Below are positions 44,755-53,288 of a DNA stretch of 64,000 nucleotides, piece by piece (position 1 is the stretch's first letter; every line of letters begins with the position of its first letter). The stretch spans positions 1,240,001 to 1,304,000 of the forward strand of contig NZ_CP017674.1 of the NCBI RefSeq assembly GCF_001792815.1, written 5' to 3'. A program made the translations under genes and the position numbers. The DNA comes from Microbacterium sp. BH-3-3-3. Lineage in GTDB: Bacteria; Actinomycetota; Actinomycetes; Actinomycetales; Microbacteriaceae. Under the pieces are notes generated by a model. The model was not told the origin of the DNA. It searched no databases and worked only from the letters and a program-made list of their open reading frames with translations.

Positions 44755-45096
44755 GCCCGGAGGGGCGGATACCGCCCTGACGTCGCCGTCGTCGAGAAGT
44801 CGACGCGCAAGGGTCTGCGCGGCCTCGGGCGACAACGCGAGCGAGGTGCCGATACCGGTCTCGATGACGATCCATGCCGCGGCGTCATCGGTACGGCGGA
44901 GTACGCCGACCTCGAGCGTCGTCATGACCCCCGGTCCGCTCCCCCGCCCGTCGCGAACGCGGCCGAGCCACCCCCACCCTTCGCTGCGGTGATCCTCATC
45001 GTCGGGGTGGGCCGTCGCACCGTGATCCGTCGTGCACCACTCGAACGCGCACCGCGCTCGCCGTTCGACGTCTTCGGAAGCTACTCGCCGTTCCAT
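44743..45096 (-). CDS. Hypothetical protein, DUF6907-like
   Basis: A 117-residue soluble protein. RARCAFEWCTTDHGATAHPD has the Cys/His pattern of a small actinobacterial domain I believe is DUF6907, and WIVIETGIGTSLALSPEAAQTL is its second half. ATG 45096 has AGAGGTG 6 bases ahead. The end overlaps tatC by 12 bases, convergent. Function unknown; metal binding is plausible from the Cys and His. Confidence 0.65.
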   Translation of the reverse strand: MERRVASEDVERRARCAFEWCTTDHGATAHPDDEDHRSEGWGWLGRVRDGRGSGPGVMTTLEVGVLRRTDDAAAWIVIETGIGTSLALSPEAAQTLARRLLDDGDVRAVSAPPGSAD

Positions 45097-45190
45097 GCCT
45101 GACACCTCTCTCGTGGAGCCGCCGGCGACACCGACGACCCGAACATCGGCGGGCACGAAAGAAGTAAATCGCACACCTCCGACACCGCCC

Positions 45191-45466
45191 TCAGCGGCCG
45201 GGAGCGAGGCCTTCGGGAGGGGTGGGCAGGAGGTCCCGCAGAGGAACCTCCAGCACCTCGGCGAGGGCTACCAGAGTGCGAAGCCGCGGATTCGCCGAGG
45301 TGCCCGGGTTGGACTCGCCCTTCTCGAGCTTGCGGTAAGTGAAGGTCGCCAGCCCCGCGGCGTGCGCCACTTGCTCCTGCGACATCCGTTTGTCCGCCCG
45401 GGCGCGGAGAAGCCGCACTCCCAGCTCGCGGACGAAGTCGTTCCAGGGATCGGGCGCGTCGGTCAT
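45191..45466 (-). CDS. XRE-family transcriptional regulator
   Basis: A 91-residue helix-turn-helix protein. LLRARADKRMSQEQVAHAAG, FTYRKLEKGESNPGTSANPR and LVALAEVLEVPLRDLLP are the XRE core. No partner domain. It is upstream of the DUF6907-like gene on the same strand with a 94-base gap; both may be cotranscribed. The direct-repeat rich, relatively AT-rich stretch at 45495-45520 upstream may be its own operator. Confidence 0.9.
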   Translation of the reverse strand: MTDAPDPWNDFVRELGVRLLRARADKRMSQEQVAHAAGLATFTYRKLEKGESNPGTSANPRLRTLVALAEVLEVPLRDLLPTPPEGLAPGR

Positions 45467-45808
45467 GCTCCCAGCTTGCTCGGGGACTCACGCTCACATA
45501 CACATGCAAACATGCCGTGATCGCGGGGATACTCGTGCTCGCAGCCTCGCCGCGCCGAGGTGACACCCAGATGCCGCAGGGTGACGCGCCAGGCGATCCG
45601 AGACGGGAACTCGCCGCCGATGCCCGCCCACGCAACGAGCGGGAGACCCGCCACACCGGCCGGAGGGGCTCTCTTCACCCGCGCTCGCACGTCGGGCGCT
45701 CTGCCCTCCGCACTCCGACGCGATGAGAGAGTCCCCGCGCCCACGGCCGCTTCCATCCCGGCGCGGCTCTCCAGTGAATGTCCCCCGGGCCCGGACTGCG
45801 GAGCACCC
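45467..45808. other. 342-base non-coding stretch upstream of sugar transferase 2
   Basis: No credible gene. It holds the divergent promoter region of the XRE gene and of sugar transferase 2. A relatively AT-rich part near 45495-45515 (ACATACACATGCAAACATGC) with repeated ACATGC-like units is the most likely regulatory element. Confidence 0.5.
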
Positions 45809-47284
45809 ATGAATCCTGCCGTCTCACTCACCGAGTCACCCGCGCGGCTGACGCGGCTCACCCCGCTCGAGTCGGCCCGACGCAGTACCTGGCAGCGTCG
45901 ATACGCCCGACTCGTCGTCGTCGTCGATGCCCTCGTCGTCGTCATCGCCGTCGTCGGCACCCAGCTGCTCTGGCTGGGACCGCACCCCGTCGACGTGGCT
46001 TCGGTCGCCGTCGACTACACGACGGTGTCGGTCGGCCTCTGCCTGGCGTGGCTCCTCGCCCTCGGCCTCTGGGGGAGCCGACACCCCCGCGTGGTGGGCT
46101 ACGGCGTCACGGAGTACCGGCTCGTGCTCGCCGCCTCCACCCAGCTCTTCGGGATCGTCGCCATCGCCGCCTACTTGACCAGCGCCGACCTCTCGCGCGG
46201 GTACTTCCTCCTCAGCCTCCCCGTCGGCTCCGCGGCCCTGCTCGGTGGGCGGGTCCTCTGCCGCCGATGGCTCGCCGGCAAGAGACGGTCCGGAGCCATG
46301 GGGGCACGGGTCGTCCTGGTCGGCGCAGACGAAGAGAACGCGCGCGTCGCCGCCGAACTGGCCCGCCAGCCCGCCGCGGGACTCCATGTGGTCGGGATAC
46401 GTCCCCTGGCGCGCGTGTCGTCCGGTCCGACGTGGACGGAGCGGCAGGCCGATCTCCTGCGCGAGCAACTTCGCGTGCTCGATGCCGACAGCGTCCTCGT
46501 CTCGGGCGGCGCTCTGCTCGACTCTCACGACATCCGCCGGATCGGTTGGAGCCTCGATCCCGGCCGCCAGCACCTGATCGTCGCCGTGAACCTGACCGAC
46601 GTCGCCGGGCCCCGCCTGCACACCCGCCCCGTCGCCGGGCTCCCCCTCGTGCACATCGAGACGCCCCAGTACTCCGCCAGACAACGGGTACTCAAACGCG
46701 CCTTCGACATCGTCGGCGCCGGCGCCCTGGTTCTTCTCCTGTCCCCGGTACTGCTCGTTCTGGCCGGGCTCGTCCGCGCGTCGGGACCGGGACCGATTCT
46801 GTATCGCCAGGAGCGCGTCGGCCAAGGGGGCTCACACTTCGGCATGCTCAAGTTCCGCTCGATGGTCGACGGGGCAGACGCCCGCCTGCACGACCTTCTG
46901 GCCGCACAGGGGCGCGACGGAACGCCCTTGTTCAAGGTCGACAACGACCCGCGGATCACCCCTGTCGGTCGCTGGCTGCGGAAATACTCCCTCGATGAGA
47001 TCCCGCAGCTCTTCAACGTCTTGGGCGGGCAGATGAGTCTCGTCGGACCGCGCCCGCAGCGCGACGCCGAAGTCGAGTTCTACGACGACGATGCGCACCG
47101 GCGCTTGATCGTCCGGCCCGGTATGAGCGGCCTCTGGCAGGTCAGCGGACGCTCGGCCCTGGCGTGGGACGACGCCATTCGGCTCGACCTCTTCTACGTC
47201 GAGAACTGGTCGTTCATCGGAGACCTCGTGATCCTCGCCCGCACCTTCAAGGCGGTGGTCGCTCCCGGGTCCACCGCGCACTGA
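45809..47284 (+). CDS. Exopolysaccharide polyprenyl glycosylphosphotransferase 2
   Basis: A 491-residue paralogue of the enzyme at 36.1 kb, with the same WQRRYARLVVVVDALVVVI-like start, GTQLLW helix and RPVAGLPLVHIETPQYS middle, then SFR/FGMLKFRSMVDGADARLH, DPRITPVGRWLRKYSLDEIP, GQMSLVGPRPQ and GMSGLWQVSGRSAL. It initiates a lipid-linked repeat unit. ATG 45809 has GCGGAG 6 bases ahead; the frame is open upstream in the non-coding stretch. It ends at a terminator shared in position with the convergent BY-kinase. Two such initiators suggest two polymers or two conditions. Confidence 0.93.
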   Translation: MNPAVSLTESPARLTRLTPLESARRSTWQRRYARLVVVVDALVVVIAVVGTQLLWLGPHPVDVASVAVDYTTVSVGLCLAWLLALGLWGSRHPRVVGYGVTEYRLVLAASTQLFGIVAIAAYLTSADLSRGYFLLSLPVGSAALLGGRVLCRRWLAGKRRSGAMGARVVLVGADEENARVAAELARQPAAGLHVVGIRPLARVSSGPTWTERQADLLREQLRVLDADSVLVSGGALLDSHDIRRIGWSLDPGRQHLIVAVNLTDVAGPRLHTRPVAGLPLVHIETPQYSARQRVLKRAFDIVGAGALVLLLSPVLLVLAGLVRASGPGPILYRQERVGQGGSHFGMLKFRSMVDGADARLHDLLAAQGRDGTPLFKVDNDPRITPVGRWLRKYSLDEIPQLFNVLGGQMSLVGPRPQRDAEVEFYDDDAHRRLIVRPGMSGLWQVSGRSALAWDDAIRLDLFYVENWSFIGDLVILARTFKAVVAPGSTAH

Positions 47285-47292
47285 CACGGAAA

Positions 47293-47332
47293 CGACGAAG
47301 GCGCCCACCCGGACGGGTCGGCGCCTTCGTCG
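47293..47332. terminator. Bidirectional terminator between sugar transferase 2 and BY-kinase
   Basis: 13-bp stem CGACGAAGGCGCC/GGCGCCTTCGTCG with an inner CACCCGGACGGGT arm; between two convergent genes. Confidence 0.83.
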
Positions 47333-47348
47333 TGTCTGCGAGGAAGCG

Positions 47349-48989
47349 TCAGGGGGTCGTGCGTCGTCGACGCGGTGCGCTCGCGTCGACCGTGGGCTCA
47401 GTCGTCCGCGCCACCTGAACTTCACTCGTGGCCTCACCCGCCGCCCCGTCCGTTGTCCTCCGATGAGACAGGGGGCGGAGGGCGCTGACGTTCTCGGCGG
47501 GAAGGTCGGCCGACGTGCGCCGCTTGCCGTGTTCCTCGGTCGCGCTGGGCTGGGACGACGACTTCCGCAGTACCCGCCGCCACCACGTGCTCTTCTGGGT
47601 GCGACCGATTCCGTAGCCGTAGTAGCCGCCGTACTGCATCCCGTAGTAGCCCGAATCCGCCCCGCGGAGCGGCGCGCGGTTCAGCACGACCCCGAGCAGG
47701 TGTCCTCGCGTCTTCGCGATGTTCGCGGTCGCCCGCGTCAGCATGTCGTCGGTGGTGCGCCCGGCCGTCACCACGAGGACGGTCCCGTCGGCCCAGCTCG
47801 CGATCACCGCGGCGTCGGCGACGGCGAGCGTCGGAGGCGAATCGACGATGACGACCAGATCCTCGGCGAGCTTCCGCGACAGCGCCTGCATGCGCTTCGA
47901 CCCGACCATCTCGCTCGGGTTGGGCGGGGTTCGCCCCGCGGCCACGACGAAGAGCCGTCCGTGTTCGTCGACCTGATGAGCGACCTGTTCGATCTGCGCG
48001 CGGCCGGCGAGGACGTCGGAGAGGCCCACGTCGTCCGAGAACCCGAACATGCCGCCCAGAACAGGGCGACGGAGATCGGCGTCGACGAGGATGACCGACT
48101 GCCCGGTCGCCGCGATGCTCACCGCCAGGTTCGCGGCGGTGGTGGACTTGCCGTCGCCGGGGAGCGGGCTGGTGACCACCATGATGCGCGCCGGGCGGTC
48201 GACGTCGACGTACTGGAGGTTCGTGCGCAGTTCGCGCATGGCCTCCTTGTGGGCGAACGACCCGCGCCCGTCGCGGATGTCGTCGAACGAGAAGACGGCG
48301 CGCCCCGCCGCCAACTCCTTGTCCACCGGGAGCACACCGACCACCGACGCATCGACGGCATCGGTGATGTCGCTGGCCGACCGCAACCGTCGGTCGAAGG
48401 TGCGTCGCACCAGCGCGAACACGACACCGGCAACGAGGCCGAGAAGCGCACCGATCATCACGTCCAGTCGTACGTTCGGTGAGGACGGCGAGGTCGGCAG
48501 TCGCGCCGAGTCGCCGGCGACGAGTCGCACCGCGCCCTGACCACTGCCCCCCGACTCGAGCTCGTCCACTTGCGTCGTCATCGCGCGGATCCACGCCTCG
48601 GCGAGATCGCGGGCCGATTCCGGGGTCGCCCCGGTGGCGTCGACGCGGACGTTCACGGTGTCGACCGGGTTGGAGACGCGGATGCGCTCCACGAGAGCCT
48701 CGGGACTGTCGGAGAGGCCGAGCTGCTGTCGAGCCGTATCGGCGACGCTGCGCCAGTACCCCATGTCGATGAACGATTTGACCTTGGACAGCGCCAACTG
48801 GTCGCCGGCAAGGGCGGCACCCGTCGAACCGTCCGACGCCACGGCCGCCACGTACCCGCTCGCGTCGGCGGAGTACACCCGCGCCTGCGTGGCGCTCCAC
48901 CCGAGTCCGGCCAGCCCTCCCAGGACCGTCATCACGACGATCGCCTTCCAGTAGGCGCGCAAGATGCGCATCACTCGCTGAATGTCCAC
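47349..48989 (-). CDS. Wzz-type chain-length determinant fused to BY-kinase
   Basis: A 546-residue polysaccharide co-polymerase and tyrosine autokinase. Two helices (16-36 and 173-194) flank a Wzz extracytoplasmic loop. The cytoplasmic kinase has Walker A SPLPGDGKST (274-283), A' VILVDADLRRP (299-309), Walker B VVIVDSPP (379-386) and a tyrosine cluster at 448-459 (YYGMQYGGYYGYG) that is autophosphorylated. A 75-residue Arg/Ser/Thr tail follows. GTG 48989 after AAAGGCGG. The phosphatase at 42.8 kb is its likely opposite (inference). Confidence 0.93.
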   Translation of the reverse strand: MDIQRVMRILRAYWKAIVVMTVLGGLAGLGWSATQARVYSADASGYVAAVASDGSTGAALAGDQLALSKVKSFIDMGYWRSVADTARQQLGLSDSPEALVERIRVSNPVDTVNVRVDATGATPESARDLAEAWIRAMTTQVDELESGGSGQGAVRLVAGDSARLPTSPSSPNVRLDVMIGALLGLVAGVVFALVRRTFDRRLRSASDITDAVDASVVGVLPVDKELAAGRAVFSFDDIRDGRGSFAHKEAMRELRTNLQYVDVDRPARIMVVTSPLPGDGKSTTAANLAVSIAATGQSVILVDADLRRPVLGGMFGFSDDVGLSDVLAGRAQIEQVAHQVDEHGRLFVVAAGRTPPNPSEMVGSKRMQALSRKLAEDLVVIVDSPPTLAVADAAVIASWADGTVLVVTAGRTTDDMLTRATANIAKTRGHLLGVVLNRAPLRGADSGYYGMQYGGYYGYGIGRTQKSTWWRRVLRKSSSQPSATEEHGKRRTSADLPAENVSALRPLSHRRTTDGAAGEATSEVQVARTTEPTVDASAPRRRRTTP

Positions 48990-49314
48990 TCTGTGTCCGC
49001 CTTTCGCATGACGCGACGGCGAGACCGTCGGGTCGCCCGCAGCATAGGCACAGGCGCGAGGACGCTTCTCTCGGCACGGACGGCCGGGGTGGCGGGCGAG
49101 ACACTCACGACACGAACCGCAGGGGATGCCGGTCGGCAGTCGAGAAGAGGGTGATGCGGATGGGGTGATGCCGGGGTGACGAGGGGGATGAAAGACCTGT
49201 TCTCCGCCGAGTTCGCCCGGTCCTCACCCTCAGGATCAGCACCAAGCGGCCGAGACGTGCCGCGCCGAGAACTCCCACCCTTCGGGGGGAGGCCCCGCCC
49301 TAGTGGAGATGACG
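48990..49314. other. 325-base non-coding stretch between BY-kinase and STAND regulator
   Basis: Divergent promoter region. It has no open frame with a ribosome-binding site that is not a shadow. The GAAAGGCGG of the kinase lies at its left end and GGGGGGAGG (about 49284-49292) plus GGAG (49305-49308) at its right end. I see no inverted repeat that stands out. Confidence 0.5.
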
Positions 49315-51789
49315 ATGCTGATCGATGTGGACACCCTTCCGGCCGGAGCGCGCGTGACCCGGCGGACGAGCCGTTTCTGGGCACCGCGCGAGGGGCCGAT
49401 CTCTCATCTGCGCGAGGCCCTCGCGAGCGACATCGTGCTGCTGCGCGGACCCACCGGGGTCGGGAAGACCTCCCTGCTGCGCCAGTTCGCGCTCACCCTG
49501 CACGACGACACCGAGATCGGTGTGCAGCTCATCGACGGCAACCTCACGCCGCCCGAGAGCATCGACCGCATCGCCGAGGGCTTCGCCAGCGGGCCGTCGC
49601 GGCATGTGCTGCTGATCGACAATCACGTCGAGGGCGTCGGCGTCTCCTCCGAGCACCTCCTGCAGATGCTTCACGCCGATTCCGAGCTGCGAATCGTCGT
49701 GGGCACCCGGTACGCCACCGGTCTGGAGAGCCCACTCGTGGCTCTCGAGTTCGACGTCCATGTCGTGCCGGCCGCTCGCCTGCGGATGACACGTGACGAG
49801 CTCGCACTCGTCCTGGCGCTGAACGGGGTCGAGACCACCGAGGCCGCCACCGACGAACTCGCCGAGCGCACCCACGGATGGCCCGCGCTCGGCCAGCTCG
49901 CAAGCGCCCGGCTCCGTCTGGAGGGCCTGCCGCTGAGAACGCGCGAAGAGGCGATCGCCGTCGCCGACTATGCGGGCGCGGCTCTGACCTCCGACATGGA
50001 GCAACGGCTCGATATCCCGATCACCGACGAGGTTCGCCTGCTCGCGGTCGCCCCCTTCATCAACGCGGCACTCGCGGAGGCGATGGGCATCGACTCCACG
50101 ACGGGTTCGACGGCGGAACTCCTCGTGCACCTGCAACACGCGGGTCTGGTCTGGCCGAGCTCGACACGGCTCGTCCTCGCCGAGCCCATCCGCGAGCAAT
50201 GGTTGCGCGACATCTCGGCACGTACGCCGGGGGTGGTGACGACCGCCCGTCTGAGCCTGCTGAATCATCTCGTCGAAGCGGGCGAACCCTTGCTCGCCGC
50301 GCAGATCGCGGCGGACGCCGAACAGTGGCAGACGCTGGCATCGGTGCTGCGAGATTCCGCTCCGGAGATCTGGGCTCGCGACGCGGACAGCTTCGCTCAC
50401 CTGGTGGGGCGCTTGCGCGACAGCGCGCCGACCGACCCCCTCTCGATCGACGTGCTCCTCGCGCTCGACCCCGATACGGCGCTGTCACCCGAGACTCCCG
50501 GGCTCGCCGTCTCCGCACTGGGCCGCCTCCCCGATGCGAAGACGGCCGCGGCGGCGAGCAACCTCGAGGCTCTGACTCTGCGCATCAGTCTCCTGAGGGC
50601 GGCCGGGCGCTTCGCTCTCGCCACGGAGTCGGCGTCTCTCCTCGTCGACGGCCTCCGCCGCCACCGCGATGCGGAGCCGGAGGCTTCCGCCGAGGGGTGG
50701 TACCAAGCGGGCATGACCGCGTTCGCGATGGGGCGACTGCGCGACGCGGCGCAGTCCCTCCGCCAATCGGAACGCCTCGCCTCACCCGCCGGCCGATCAC
50801 GCGTGAGAGGGGCGCTCGCGGTCGTCGCGCTCCTCGACGGCGACGTCCGGGGAGCGTCGGGCATCGTGGGCCAGAACCGAGACGACAACTGGACGGCGTC
50901 CCCCTGGGGAGAAGGGCTCCGCGTCGCGACGGCGTGGCTGCAGTTGGAGGGAGGGGATCCGGCGTCGGCTCGGGCGCTGCTGGACCAGATCCCGTCGACC
51001 CGGGGAGCACGTGAGCTCTGGCCGTACGCCGCGTCGATCCACGCCCTCGCCTTCCTGCTCTCGGGAGCGGCATCCGACTCCCTGGGTCTGCTCCGGGTCT
51101 GGGCCGTTCGCGCGCGCAGCACCCCGCCCTCGCACTACCAGTCGACCCAGCTGCTCACCGCACGGGCGAAAGTCCTGATCGCGCTGCGACAGGCGCGCAA
51201 GGCGCTCGCCCTCTTCGAAGGGCCGTTCTCTCTTTCTCCGGCCACCGCGCCGGCGATCGCGCTGTCGCAGTTGTACGCGGGGCGGACGCACGAAGCGTTC
51301 GTCATGAGCGTCAAGTGGGGTCTGCACCACGAACCCGCTCCGCGCGCTGCTCTCGAGAGTCTCGTCGTCAGCGTGGTGGCCGACGTCCGCCTCAACGGGG
51401 TGAGCGCACATCGCACCGCCGCGCAACGCGCGGAGTCGTTGAGCATCCAGCACGATCTGTGGAGTCCATGGAGCGCCGTCGCACCGGAGGACCGCGCGCT
51501 GGTCCTTCAGATGCTGACGCCCGCTGCGCGAGAGCGGGTGAGCGAACGGCGCTCGTTCTTCGCATCATCCGTCAGCGTGCCGCACCTCACCAAGCGCGAG
51601 CAGGTCGTGCTCGCCCACCTGACGCCCACCTCGACGATCGCCGACATCGCACGGGTCCTCGTCGTGTCGCCGAACACGGTCAAGACCCAGCTGCAGAGCC
51701 TGTACCGCAAGCTCGAGGTGTCCGACCGCTCCAGCGCGATCCGCGCGGCCCACGCGTGGGGCCTCATCGAGATCGAGACGGAGGCCTGA
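49315..51789 (+). CDS. Large LuxR-family regulator with STAND ATPase
   Basis: An 824-residue MalT/LAL-type regulator. ATPase: Walker A RGPTGVGKTSLLRQFA (residues 44-59), Walker B-like HVLLIDNHVEG, which lacks the usual second acidic residue, and THGWPALGQL as the winged-helix border; a long helical repeat middle (about 330-730) follows; then the LuxR domain LTKREQVVLAHLTP, SPNTVKTQLQSLYRKLEVS. ATG 49315 with GGAG 6 bases ahead; GTG 49303 and ATG 49309 are alternatives. Divergent to the BY-kinase, so it may control exopolysaccharide genes. That is inference; its ligand is unknown. Confidence 0.87.
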   Translation: MLIDVDTLPAGARVTRRTSRFWAPREGPISHLREALASDIVLLRGPTGVGKTSLLRQFALTLHDDTEIGVQLIDGNLTPPESIDRIAEGFASGPSRHVLLIDNHVEGVGVSSEHLLQMLHADSELRIVVGTRYATGLESPLVALEFDVHVVPAARLRMTRDELALVLALNGVETTEAATDELAERTHGWPALGQLASARLRLEGLPLRTREEAIAVADYAGAALTSDMEQRLDIPITDEVRLLAVAPFINAALAEAMGIDSTTGSTAELLVHLQHAGLVWPSSTRLVLAEPIREQWLRDISARTPGVVTTARLSLLNHLVEAGEPLLAAQIAADAEQWQTLASVLRDSAPEIWARDADSFAHLVGRLRDSAPTDPLSIDVLLALDPDTALSPETPGLAVSALGRLPDAKTAAAASNLEALTLRISLLRAAGRFALATESASLLVDGLRRHRDAEPEASAEGWYQAGMTAFAMGRLRDAAQSLRQSERLASPAGRSRVRGALAVVALLDGDVRGASGIVGQNRDDNWTASPWGEGLRVATAWLQLEGGDPASARALLDQIPSTRGARELWPYAASIHALAFLLSGAASDSLGLLRVWAVRARSTPPSHYQSTQLLTARAKVLIALRQARKALALFEGPFSLSPATAPAIALSQLYAGRTHEAFVMSVKWGLHHEPAPRAALESLVVSVVADVRLNGVSAHRTAAQRAESLSIQHDLWSPWSAVAPEDRALVLQMLTPAARERVSERRSFFASSVSVPHLTKREQVVLAHLTPTSTIADIARVLVVSPNTVKTQLQSLYRKLEVSDRSSAIRAAHAWGLIEIETEA

Positions 51790-51975
51790 TCACTTGGGCC
51801 GGCGCCGACGCAGTCGACCGACGACGACGCGAGCCACGACCAGCAGCACCAGGACGACGATCACCCCGGGCACCGACAGGGGAACCCCGGCACCGCGCAG
51901 GACCGCGACGACGACGATCAGCGCCGCCAGCGGAGCCAGCAACATCACGATCTGCCATACACGTCGTCGAGTCAC
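51790..51975 (-). CDS. Small two-helix membrane protein
   Basis: A 61-residue protein: Arg start, helices WQIVMLLAPLAALIVVVAVL and VPGVIVVLVLLVVARVVVG, and a basic RLRRRRPK end. GTG start with a TAGCGT -10 box 7 bases upstream, so it is leaderless. It ends next to the STAND regulator. No family or function recognised. Confidence 0.65.
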   Translation of the reverse strand: MTRRRVWQIVMLLAPLAALIVVVAVLRGAGVPLSVPGVIVVLVLLVVARVVVGRLRRRRPK

Positions 51976-52019
51976 GGCGACAACGCTAACCTCTCGCCCG
52001 CAGGGCTCGCCCCGCGACC

Positions 52020-52715
52020 TCAGGAGACCGGTCGGGTGGAACGACGCCCCGGCGCCGCCCGCTCATCGGCCGCCACCTGCAGGCCGAAGACGCCGAACCA
52101 GGCGATCGCCAGCGTCGCGGCGGTGAATTCCAGGTTGCCTCCGAGCACCGTGTCCCCGCCGAAGAGCGAGAGCATGGCGCCGGTGAACGACGTCACCCCG
52201 ACGGCCACGAGGGTCATGACGCTCGCCGCGCGCATCCACGGCCGTCGTCGCAGAGCCGCTACCTGGCCCATCGCCACGATGGCGAGGACGAAACCCAGCA
52301 CGGCGAACGAGATGTGAAAGAGGTCTTGCACCTGTGCGCCCGGGGTGAACGGAACCGGGCAGCCCGGGGAGCACGTGATGACCGAGGCTACGGCGAAGCA
52401 GAGCCCGCACACCAGCAGGGTCGTGGCGACCGGCCATCCGACCACGTATCCCCCGCCTCGACCGACGAGGGCGCGATCGACGAGCACCGCCGCGATGGCG
52501 AGCAGAAGCAGCGCGAGATTGAACAGCGGCGCCGTGGGCATGCCGGTCGCACCGAGCTGGCTGACGTACTGCACGCTCGGGTCCACACCCCGGCAGACCC
52601 AGATGAGCGCGGCACTGACGAAAGCTGCCGATCCCCCCACGGTCGCGAGCGTCGCGGGTCGAGGCGGTCTCACCCGTGATCGTGCGGGCGCGGACTGGTC
52701 GACGGTGTCGATCAT
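52020..52715 (-). CDS. DUF998 membrane protein
   Basis: A 231-residue protein with about six helices. GVDPSVQYVSQLGATGMPTA is the DUF998 N-terminal loop; CSPGCPVPFTPGAQVQDLFH and FHISFAVLGFVLAIVAMG are typical too. Function of the family is unknown. ATG 52715 is preceded by AGGAGGAG, 4 bases ahead. The frame is open far upstream (to beyond 54.9 kb) through DivIVA-gene antisense sequence, which I judge non-coding. Confidence 0.85.
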   Translation of the reverse strand: MIDTVDQSAPARSRVRPPRPATLATVGGSAAFVSAALIWVCRGVDPSVQYVSQLGATGMPTAPLFNLALLLLAIAAVLVDRALVGRGGGYVVGWPVATTLLVCGLCFAVASVITCSPGCPVPFTPGAQVQDLFHISFAVLGFVLAIVAMGQVAALRRRPWMRAASVMTLVAVGVTSFTGAMLSLFGGDTVLGGNLEFTAATLAIAWFGVFGLQVAADERAAPGRRSTRPVS

Positions 52716-53288
52716 CGACTCCTCCTGGGGGACAACGGGGCTCGGCCACATTATCGCTTCACCCCGGGCTGTCCGACGCCGAGGTGATCTGTCGATCCAG
52801 CGGGGTGAATTCCCCACGCCCTGGTCCGCCTGCTCGCGCGGCGCACCCGATGCTGGATCCGCGGGCAGAGCGAGCACGTCGCCTGCGAGCCGGGGGGCCG
52901 CATTGCTGAATGTCTCGCTCTGCCCGCACCTTTCCCGCTTCGGCGGTACCTCGCGTCGACGACCCGGTCGTAACGGGCGCCGGCGCGCCCATTCACCGGA
53001 GCACTCCGGGTGGGGCGAGCGCCGGGGTGAAAAAGGGGGGATCTGCGCACCCGCCGGGTCGGATCGATGCAATCGTCGAGATCGAGCGATCGTCGAGTTG
53101 TTCTCCCCCAAGATTCGAACTCTTCCACCGCGATCGCTCACTCTCGGATGCGCGGTCTCGCCGCCTCGGCACCCGGCCGCGAGACCGCGCATCCCCTTAG
53201 AGCCTCCTCCGAACGCCTTACGCCCGCACGCCGATGGGGTTGAATCAAGGGGCGCCCGGATCGGACGCGACACCCCGAGGAGGACCCC
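52716..53288. other. 573-base non-coding stretch with strong palindrome
   Basis: Contains promoter DNA for the DUF998 gene and the DivIVA gene, a direct repeat ATCGTCGAG (53073 and 53090 area), and the palindrome at 53146-53194. A frame of 125 codons on the minus strand has no ribosome-binding site and an Arg-rich composition, so I rejected it. Confidence 0.55.
53146..53194. repeat. 15-bp perfect palindrome upstream of DivIVA-like gene
   Basis: GGATGCGCGGTCTCG pairs with CGAGACCGCGCATCC across 19 bases that contain a further CCG/CGG arm. It could be a terminator for the minus-strand direction, an mRNA structure or a protein site. Confidence 0.7.

Noticed and set aside
52751..53128. 125-codon minus-strand frame in the non-coding gap
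   Set aside because: No ribosome-binding site, Arg/Pro-rich sequence and no homologous pattern.
53085..53130. tRNA-like T-arm (AGAGTTCGAATCTT on the minus strand)
   Set aside because: No matching acceptor, D-arm or anticodon arm can be folded around it, so no tRNA is called.
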